Below are positions 58,138 through 64,000 of a stretch of 64,000 nt of DNA, in pieces. Both the position numbers and the translations under genes were made by a program. The stretch's first letter is position 1, and every line of letters begins with the position of its first letter. The stretch covers positions 868,001-932,000 of the forward strand of contig NZ_CP147776.1 of assembly GCF_037300705.1 (NCBI RefSeq). Direction: 5' to 3'. The notes under the pieces were generated by a model. It was not told the DNA's origin. It saw only the letters and a program-made list of their open reading frames with translations, and searched no databases. The stretch is from Massilia sp. W12. Its GTDB lineage: Bacteria; Pseudomonadota; Gammaproteobacteria; Burkholderiales; Burkholderiaceae_D.

Positions 58138-58168
58138 GGCGGTGTTGGCATAGCCTGCCAACACCGCC
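58138..58168. terminator. Strong inverted repeat between the two CARDB-like genes
   Basis: GGCGGTGTTGGCA (58138-58150) and TGCCAACACCGCC (58156-58168) form a perfect 13-base stem with a 5-base loop. No T-run follows on either strand. It may be a Rho-independent-like terminator or an mRNA-stabilising structure. Confidence 0.5.
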
Positions 58169-58404
58169 AGCCGCCTCCATCAGCCAGCAGCGCTGACAAA
58201 AATTGCAGCAAAGAAACATAATCTCCTTCCAAAAAATTTCTCATTGGCAATTTTTGTCATAAGAACTGACCAATCTTGTCGCCTTCCCGGATCTTACTGC
58301 CGCAGTTTGGGCTGGCACGCTGTTTGCTGTACTCCTGACGTAGCCGAAGAAAAACGCAGCATAACGAAAAGATGCGAAAACCCAAGCTGGTAAGGAGAAC
58401 AAAA

Positions 58405-59607
58405 ATGAACGCAAAATCCATCGCCATCGCCTGCACGCTGCTGTGCGCTTCCTGGCAAGCCCTGGCCGCCGGAGCTGATTTGCAAGCCATCACGGGAATC
58501 AAGATTGGCGGTGGGGTTGGCACAGGCGGCAAGCAGGCGGCCTGGGGCGGCGCGCTCAGCCTGAGCGAGGCGGACGCGTTCATGCAAAGCAATGGCAAAT
58601 GCGCTTTCAATCTCAGCTACATCGTGAAAAACGCGGGCGATATGGCGACTGAAGCGAAATTCCGCAATCAGATCTTCGCCAACAGCACCGTGGTCTCGAT
58701 TCAAAGCAATCTGTCGGCGGGCGCGGGCGAAAGCCGGGTCATTCATACCCAGGCCTATCTGCCGCAGGGAGATTACCAATTAAGTCTCAAACTCGATACC
58801 GACGGCCAGGTGTTGGAATCGAATGAGGCGAATAACCAAGCCAGCATCAAACTCAGCTTCAAGGGCGCCTGCCAGGGCAAGCCGGTTGAGAATAAGACTG
58901 GCGAAAGCAAGACCGGTGACAATAAAAATCAAGACAAAACCGGCGACAACAAGAGCGGCGAAGGCAAGCCAGCCGATAACAAGACCGGTGACAATAATAA
59001 TCAAGGCAAAACCGGCGACAAAAAGACCGATGCGAAAACTGATAAACCAGTGGAAACCCCGCGCGCAGAGTTGCATGCAGTGGGCGGGGTGAAAATCGGC
59101 AGCAAGACGGGGCCTTGGGGTGGCAGCGTGGAACTGGGCGCAAGCGATATTGTGCTTGCCGCCAACGGCAAATGCGCCGTCAATCTGAGCTATCAGATTG
59201 AAAACAGTGGCCGTGCTGCCGCCAATGGTTTCGCCAACCGTTTCACGCTCAGCAATGGGGTGGGCGCGGAAAACATGAATCTGAAACTGGCCGCCGGGGC
59301 CAAAATGGAAGTCAAAACCCAGCTGTACCTGAACCCCATGCAGAATACCCTGACGCTCTTGGTGGATAACGGCAACCGGGTCTCTGAGCTGGATGAAAAC
59401 AATAACCGGGGACAGATGCGGATTTATGTCGGCAATGCATGCAAGGGCAAGCCGACAGAACAAAAGAAAACAGAAGAGCCGAAGAAACCGGCTGAACCGT
59501 CCAAGCCGGACGGACAAAAGAAAACAGAAGAGCCGAACAAGCCGGCTGAGACTTCAGGCGGGAAGTCAAACACCACAAGCAAGGCCAGCGACAGCGGGCG
59601 TAAGTAA
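58405..59607 (+). CDS. Secreted protein with two CARDB-like domains and a charged linker
   Basis: 400 residues, ATG with AAGGAG upstream. Signal peptide to about ALA-AG (residue 22). Domain 1 (about 23-155) and domain 2 (about 216-345) share GADLQAITGIKIGG/AELHAVGGVKIGS, NGKCAFNLSYIVKNAG/NGKCAVNLSYQIENSG and the ExNNN turn with a closing Cys. The linker (about 156-215) is made of KTGDNK-type repeats, and the tail has KKTEEP/KPAEP repeats. It is related to the third domain of the preceding protein but uses Lys/Gly/Asp instead of Pro/Thr in the linker. A terminator follows. Confidence 0.78.
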   Translation: MNAKSIAIACTLLCASWQALAAGADLQAITGIKIGGGVGTGGKQAAWGGALSLSEADAFMQSNGKCAFNLSYIVKNAGDMATEAKFRNQIFANSTVVSIQSNLSAGAGESRVIHTQAYLPQGDYQLSLKLDTDGQVLESNEANNQASIKLSFKGACQGKPVENKTGESKTGDNKNQDKTGDNKSGEGKPADNKTGDNNNQGKTGDKKTDAKTDKPVETPRAELHAVGGVKIGSKTGPWGGSVELGASDIVLAANGKCAVNLSYQIENSGRAAANGFANRFTLSNGVGAENMNLKLAAGAKMEVKTQLYLNPMQNTLTLLVDNGNRVSELDENNNRGQMRIYVGNACKGKPTEQKKTEEPKKPAEPSKPDGQKKTEEPNKPAETSGGKSNTTSKASDSGRK

Positions 59608-59661
59608 GCAAAGCAGTGCGGGCATAAAAACCATCAGATTTTCACCCGCAACAGCAGCATT

Positions 59662-59691
59662 CGGGCAGCCTGTATGCTGCCCGTTTTTTTT
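59662..59691 (+). terminator. Rho-independent terminator
   Basis: CGGGCAGC (59662-59669) and GCTGCCCG (59676-59683) form an 8-base stem with a 6-base loop followed by TTTTTTTT. It ends the CARDB-like gene transcript and lies just before the convergent regulator gene. Confidence 0.93.
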
Positions 59692-59694
59692 CCT

Positions 59695-60540
59695 TCACAT
59701 CTGCTTGAACAAGTGCGCATACAGCGGCGAGACCCGCAATAATTCTTTGCGCTGCTTGAGTTTGAGGGACAGCTTGCCGAATTCATCGCGCTGGGCGGCG
59801 GCGATACAGTCCGCATTCACGATTGTGCCTCGGTGAATTTGCCAGAATTGCTGCGCATCCAGCTGGGCCGCCAGTTCGCGCAAGCTGGTGCGGATCAGCG
59901 CTTGGGCATCCGCGCACACCACATTCACGTATTTATCCGTGGCTTCAAAATACACCACTTCCGCCACCGGAATCATTTTGACCTGATTGCCGATGGCGGC
60001 GCGGATAAAGCGCAATTGCTCCGTTCCCGCGCTGCTTGGCATGGGTGGCAAAAACGCCTGCAGGCTTTGCACCAATTGCTGCAAGGCCGGATCAGCCAGG
60101 CCGATCGCAGGCGGCGCGTTTTGCGGCGCGGCGACTTGCGGCAAGTGGCGCACCAGTTTTTGCACAGCTTTTTGCAAACGCGCTTCATTCACCGGTTTGA
60201 GCAAATAGTCCGTGGCGGATAATTCAAACGCGCGCGCCGCGTATTCATCATATGCGGTGACAAAGCAGACCAGAGGAAAGGGACTGTCCGCCGGCCAGTC
60301 TTCGGCCAATTCCTGGGCTGCATCCATGCCGCTCTTGCCCGGCATTTTGATATCCAGAAACAGCAAATCAGGTTTGTGCGCCAAGGCCATTTCTACCGCC
60401 TGAACGCCATTGCCGGCCAGCGCCACAATTTCCAATTGCGGCCATACTTTTTTCAACAAAGCGCGCAAAGCGCCTGCCAGGATAGGCTCATCTTCGGCAA
60501 TCAAGGCGCGCGCCGCTGGCAAACTTGCCGCTTCAGTCAT
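59695..60540 (-). CDS. LytTR-type response regulator
   Basis: 281 residues, ATG with GAGGA upstream. The receiver domain contains LIAEDEPILAG, phospho-acceptor Asp63 (LLFLDIKMPGKSG) and LLKPVNE. After a linker (about 140-170) the LytTR DNA-binding domain has IPVAEVVYFEATDKYVNVV, LIRTSLRELAAQLD and FWQIHRGTIVNADCI. It should act with the LytS-like kinase encoded 24 bases upstream. No target operon is evident. Confidence 0.94.
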   Translation of the reverse strand: MTEAASLPAARALIAEDEPILAGALRALLKKVWPQLEIVALAGNGVQAVEMALAHKPDLLFLDIKMPGKSGMDAAQELAEDWPADSPFPLVCFVTAYDEYAARAFELSATDYLLKPVNEARLQKAVQKLVRHLPQVAAPQNAPPAIGLADPALQQLVQSLQAFLPPMPSSAGTEQLRFIRAAIGNQVKMIPVAEVVYFEATDKYVNVVCADAQALIRTSLRELAAQLDAQQFWQIHRGTIVNADCIAAAQRDEFGKLSLKLKQRKELLRVSPLYAHLFKQM

Positions 60541-60564
60541 GCTGGATTCCTCACAATGCTTGGT

Positions 60565-61668
60565 TTATGTCTGTAATTGTTGCAGAGGGATGCGGATTTC
60601 CACCAGGGCGCCGCAAGTATGCGGGGCCGGGCGCGGGCTTAAATCCAGGCGCGCTTGTGCGCCATACAATGCTTGCAGCCGTTCACGCGTGTTTTGCAGC
60701 CCGACTCTGGCCCCCGGCTGTTGCGCTTTTCCCAAGCCCAAGCCCTCATCTTCGACCCGCAACAACAAAAAGCCGGCTTCCTTGCGCGCTGAGACCAGCA
60801 CGGCGCCGCCTTCAATCTTCGGCTCCAAACCATGTTTGATCGCGTTTTCCACCATCGGCTGCAAGAGCATGGGGGCGAGTTGCAGCGGCGCCAGGTCAGC
60901 GGATAAATCCAGCGAAAATTGTAAGCGCTCGCCCATGCGGATTTGCATCAAGCTCAGATATGCGCGCAGTAAATCGAATTCATCTTGCAGGCTGCAGCGC
61001 TCAAGCCGCGCATTGTGCAGACTGGCGCGCAAAAACTGGATCAGCTGGTCCAGCATCAATTGCGCGCGCTCCGTGTCAAAACTGATCAAGCCCTGCAATG
61101 TGGCCAGGGTGTTAAACAGCATATGCGGCTCAATCTGCGCTTGTAATAATTGCAATTGCGCCTGCATTTGCCGGCGCGCGATTTGTTCCGCCTCCAGTTT
61201 GTGCTGTAAAGCTTCGCTTTTCAAATGATCGATACGGCGCAGCGCCCATAAAGTCAGAATCGACAGCAAAAACATCAGCGCCATCATGGACAGATACCAT
61301 GACAACTCTCTTTGAATATTCACAAACAGGCGCGCCAGCGGAATGCCAAGGAGCGTACCGCCCAGCGCCAGACCGCCGCCAAGCGAGACGCCGACCGCCA
61401 GCATGACATACGGAACCAGGATCGGCATATGCAACAGGCCGCGCGTCTTCATATACCAGACCCCGCTGTGGCAGCTGAAGTAGGTCAGGGTGCCGATGCA
61501 AAATGAAAACACCAAATCCTGTTGCAGCCACCGGTAATCATTGCGAAAACTGCCCATCATCACCGCCACGGTGATATTGATCAGGGCGACTTTCCAATAA
61601 TTGCTGACAAAATGGAAAGCCCATTTCTGTAAGCCGCTGTCCTGTTCTGTATTTTGGGAATTATTCAT
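60565..61668 (-). CDS. LytS/YehU-like sensor histidine kinase (His_kinase family)
   Basis: 367 residues. Several membrane helices occupy about residues 25-145. A coiled coil follows, then the His_kinase core with QIEPHMLFNTLATLQGLI (His182), PMVENAIKHGL (N box) and VEDEGLGLG with GLQNTRERL. It phosphorylates LytTR regulators, here most likely the adjacent gene product. Its start overlaps the end of the upstream 2TM gene by 8 bases. Confidence 0.93.
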   Translation of the reverse strand: MNNSQNTEQDSGLQKWAFHFVSNYWKVALINITVAVMMGSFRNDYRWLQQDLVFSFCIGTLTYFSCHSGVWYMKTRGLLHMPILVPYVMLAVGVSLGGGLALGGTLLGIPLARLFVNIQRELSWYLSMMALMFLLSILTLWALRRIDHLKSEALQHKLEAEQIARRQMQAQLQLLQAQIEPHMLFNTLATLQGLISFDTERAQLMLDQLIQFLRASLHNARLERCSLQDEFDLLRAYLSLMQIRMGERLQFSLDLSADLAPLQLAPMLLQPMVENAIKHGLEPKIEGGAVLVSARKEAGFLLLRVEDEGLGLGKAQQPGARVGLQNTRERLQALYGAQARLDLSPRPAPHTCGALVEIRIPLQQLQT

Positions 61669-61972
61669 GGCCTTGAAGACGTTGCAATTCGCGCGCCATC
61701 ATACGCTGATGCAAGCCGGTATTCGATCCCAGAAAGAAAGTTTTCACGCCATGGCAAAACAAACCGATGCCCCAGCCCAGCACTGGCCAGATGAACCACA
61801 AGTGTTGCGGCGTGGTGCTCAGATTGATCCAGATTAAAAAGCTGTTGATCAGAATATAAATCATCAAATGACCATAAAACTCCAGCTTGCGCGCCACCCG
61901 GCGCGCAGCAAGTGCGTATTCAGGGTCGTTGTGTGTGCTGTCGTGGTGTTGAGATGCGGTGCAGTTTTGCAT
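61661..61972 (-). CDS. 2TM-domain protein, second of a pair
   Basis: 103 residues from the ATG at 61972 (AAGGA upstream). After a variable N-terminus, ARKLEFYGHLMIYILINSFL and WFIWPVLGWGIGLFCHGVKTF form two membrane helices of the 2TM-domain type (PF13239). The domain often accompanies LytS/LytTR systems, consistent with its place. It shares the pattern EFYGH-x-WPxLGWGxGLFxHGVKTF with the upstream gene. It overlaps the kinase gene by 8 bases. Confidence 0.85.
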   Translation of the reverse strand: MQNCTASQHHDSTHNDPEYALAARRVARKLEFYGHLMIYILINSFLIWINLSTTPQHLWFIWPVLGWGIGLFCHGVKTFFLGSNTGLHQRMMARELQRLQGHE

Positions 61973-62006
61973 GATGTTTTTCCTTTGCAACATGAGTGAG
62001 ACAGGT

Positions 62007-62288
62007 TTAAAACGGGCCGAAGCGCGCCAATTCATGCGCGCTCATGTGATTGCGCAACGATTGTTTGAGCGGCGGCCAAAAGGTTTTCACGCCATGCCTG
62101 AATAAACCCAGGCCCCAGCCCAGCAAAGGCCACAGCGACCAGAATGATTCGGGCGAGAGAAATAAATTGATCCAGCCAAGCAAGGTCATGACCAGTAAAT
62201 ACGTCATTGCATGGCCGTAAAACTCCAGACTGGCTGGCCCCGCTGCGACAGCATTGGGCGCAGGCGGGAATGCTGCTGTTTGCATCAT
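62007..62288 (-). CDS. 2TM-domain protein, first of a pair
   Basis: 93 residues from the ATG at 62288, or 92 from the ATG directly after it; GGAG lies 4-7 bases upstream. It has SLEFYGHAMTYLLVMTLLGW and WSLWPLLGWGLGLFRHGVKTF, two membrane helices like those of the next gene. It is the first gene of the operon that ends with the LytTR regulator. Its N-terminus is short and Pro/Ala-rich. Function beyond association with the kinase is unknown. Confidence 0.83.
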   Translation of the reverse strand: MMQTAAFPPAPNAVAAGPASLEFYGHAMTYLLVMTLLGWINLFLSPESFWSLWPLLGWGLGLFRHGVKTFWPPLKQSLRNHMSAHELARFGPF

Positions 62289-62598
62289 GTTCTCCATCAT
62301 GTTCGGTATGGTTGGGGCGTGCAGCTTGTTTGATGCAGGCATTGTGCGGATTGGGGGCGCTGCTTCCCAGTGCAATGCGATGAAAGCGGTAAAACATGGC
62401 GTGGAAAAAGGCTGCAACGGCGCGAAACAGTCGGCCAACAGAGGAGGGCAGCGTCATCAGCGCGTCATATCGGCTGCCTACAGTGTGCACCCGGCTTGCT
62501 TTATTTGGCTGATAAATGATTTGTATTTAATGAATACAAATCAATGATTGCGTCTTGCCGCATTGCGCGGCTTCATCTGACCTTCCTGGAGAATCCTG

Positions 62599-63327
62599 AT
62601 GTCTTACGCAGCACGTCTGGGCGCGGTATTTGCGCTGAGCGCCGTTTTTCATACCGCCACCGCCGCCGAATTTGATTACTACCTGCTGGCCGCTTCCTGG
62701 CAACCGGGTTTTTGCAAAACCAAACCGGGCAAACCGGAATGCGCCAATCTGGCTGGAAGCTATGCCGCCAGCAATCTGGTGGTGCATGGCTTATGGCCGA
62801 ACAATTATGACGGCGCGCATCCGTTTTATTGCGGCGTGAGCAAAGAGCAAATCGCCCTCGACAAGCCGGCCACCTGGTGCAGCATGGCCAATTACGGCGC
62901 GTCTTCCAGCACCTTGTCGAATCTGGCGTATTACATGCCAGGCATCCAATCCTGCCTGGATAAGCATGAGTGGTATAAACACGGCGCCTGCGATGGCCGC
63001 AGCGCGGATGCGTATTGGAATCAAACCACGCAATTGGTGTCGCGCCTGGGCGCGACCGGCTTTAGCAGCTTTTTGCGCAGCAAAATCGGCCTCACTGTCT
63101 CACGCAGCCAATTGCTGAATGCGTTTAACAACAGCTTTGGCCCCAACAGCAGCGCCGCCATGTCTTTGCAATGCGGCAGGGTGAATGGGGTGAGCTATCT
63201 GACTGAAGTGTGGATCAATCTGAATCCCGCCACCATCAACCAATTCCCGGCGGCTGCCGCGCTCTTGACCGACGGCGCAATCAGCGGCACATGTCCAAGC
63301 AGCGGGATTATGATCGCCAGGCCTTAA
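62599..63327 (+). CDS. Ribonuclease T2 family enzyme
   Basis: 242 residues, ATG with GGAG upstream. Signal peptide to about ATA-AE (residue 23). Both catalytic motifs are present: CAS I NLVVHGLWPN with His63, and CAS II KHEWYKHGAC with His123, Glu124, Lys127 and His128. Several Cys could form the usual disulfides. It cuts single-stranded RNA in the periplasm or outside the cell. It stands alone and is divergent from the 2TM/LytS operon. Confidence 0.95.
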   Translation: MSYAARLGAVFALSAVFHTATAAEFDYYLLAASWQPGFCKTKPGKPECANLAGSYAASNLVVHGLWPNNYDGAHPFYCGVSKEQIALDKPATWCSMANYGASSSTLSNLAYYMPGIQSCLDKHEWYKHGACDGRSADAYWNQTTQLVSRLGATGFSSFLRSKIGLTVSRSQLLNAFNNSFGPNSSAAMSLQCGRVNGVSYLTEVWINLNPATINQFPAAAALLTDGAISGTCPSSGIMIARP

Positions 63328-63417
63328 TGCAAAACAGGGCGGCCTGCCTGCTGACAAAGCAGATTGAAAAGTGGGGATGGGTTGTTGTCAGCGCTGGCGG
63401 CTTGATTGCGCTGTGCT

Positions 63418-64000
63418 TCAGATCCGGGCCGCCTCAACCTGAGCCTGCCAGCCCAATAAGGTTTGCAGCGCCTCTTGCAAGTGTCCCTTGGCGCCACTGG
63501 TGTAGCCGCGCAGCGTGGCGGCGGGCAGCGCGGTTTGCGCATCAAGGCCGTGCTGCTGCAACACCCGTTGCAATTGACGCGCAATCGCAGCTCCGGTGTC
63601 CACCATTTGCATCTGCCAACCGGCGGCATCCATTACCTGTCCCAGCGCCGGGCGTAAAAAGGGATAGTGGGTGCAACCCAGCACCAGGGTGTCAACGCCT
63701 TGCGCCGCCATGGGCGCGAGCCAGGCATGAAGCAGTTGCCGCAAACGCGGGCTGTCGAGTTCGCCCTGTTCCACCAATTCCACCAGACCATGCCCGGCCT
63801 GCAAAAAGAATTCGACCTGATAAAACTGCGCCACCTGCTGTTGCAGCAATTTGAATTTTTCCCCCGCCAGTGTGGCGGCAGTGGCCAGCACGCCGACTTT
63901 TTTGCTGTGCGAGGCGGCGGCGGCCGGTTTTAAACCAGGCTCCACACCGACCACCGGCAGGTGCGGATGGGCTTGCCGGATCGCTTTGATCGCCGCCACG
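63418..64000 (-). CDS. murI: Glutamate racemase, C-terminal part only
   Basis: The gene runs off the right edge; about 193 residues of the C-terminal part are visible. GVEPGLKPAAAASHSKKVGVLATAATL and TLVLGCTHYPFLRPAL with the second catalytic Cys are present; VDTGAAIARQL follows. MurI makes D-glutamate for peptidoglycan. The N-terminal catalytic Cys lies outside the window. Confidence 0.95.
   Translation of the reverse strand, partial: VAAIKAIRQAHPHLPVVGVEPGLKPAAAASHSKKVGVLATAATLAGEKFKLLQQQVAQFYQVEFFLQAGHGLVELVEQGELDSPRLRQLLHAWLAPMAAQGVDTLVLGCTHYPFLRPALGQVMDAAGWQMQMVDTGAAIARQLQRVLQQHGLDAQTALPAATLRGYTSGAKGHLQEALQTLLGWQAQVEAARI

Overview
The window looks like chromosomal DNA of a moderately GC-rich betaproteobacterium, most likely Burkholderiales and perhaps Oxalobacteraceae. 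That placement is inferred from gene order (exbB-exbD-lpxK-Trm112-kdsB-adk), a phasin with a PAKA-rich tail, a DUF2145 protein and a Tle3/Tla3-type VI secretion cassette. No tRNA, rRNA, CRISPR array, transposase or phage gene was recognised.

Layout. 1-5197: a type VI secretion effector cassette, made of a VgrG 3' end, a Tle3-like phospholipase, a Tla3-like adaptor and a PAAR tip, joined by stop/start overlaps. 5604-14589: three tandem, translationally coupled soluble TPR-GAF-histidine kinase paralogues, the last of which has lost its catalytic residues. 15232-20127: a MipA/OmpV outer membrane protein, an unknown protein, a pair of small secreted paralogues and a DUF2145 protein. 20134-20765: two small unknown genes on the minus strand. 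21126-28018 (minus strand): MdlAB-type ABC exporter, phasin, sodB, xseA. 28011-31600: a largely non-coding locus, interrupted by three small unknown genes, that carries nine copies of a fixed-geometry module: an IHF-consensus-like site followed at +30 and +42 by DnaA-box-like nonamers and, in eight copies, at +56 by an inverted nonamer. 31758-39707: exbB, exbD, lpxK, a Trm112-like gene, kdsB, adk, a short-chain dehydrogenase, gamma-glutamyltransferase and a patatin. 39811-43115: a PAS/REC/Hpt hybrid kinase and a response regulator. 43161-45147: lipase and its foldase. 45719-46528: a TetR regulator. 46546-53170 (minus): a three-gene signalling operon (Cache-PAS kinase, hybrid kinase, HD-GYP regulator). 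53293-55749: AsmA. 56486-59607: two secreted CARDB-like repeat proteins with low-complexity linkers. 59695-62288 (minus): LytTR regulator, LytS-like kinase and two 2TM-domain proteins. 62599-63327: RNase T2. 63418-end: partial murI.

Two themes stand out. The first is signal transduction: eight histidine-kinase-type proteins, one of them a predicted pseudokinase, in about 57 kb. The second, and in my view the most novel feature, is the 3.6 kb module array at 28.0-31.6 kb. Every copy keeps the same spacing from the IHF-like site to the box pair, and all but the first also keep the inverted nonamer, which argues for a multiprotein DNA-binding locus. It could be a datA- or DARS-like DnaA-regulating site, an origin, or a site for another protein that recognises TTTTCCACA. 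The genes on either side point away from it. The DnaA/IHF assignment is inference from consensus matching by eye; the repeated spacing is seen directly.
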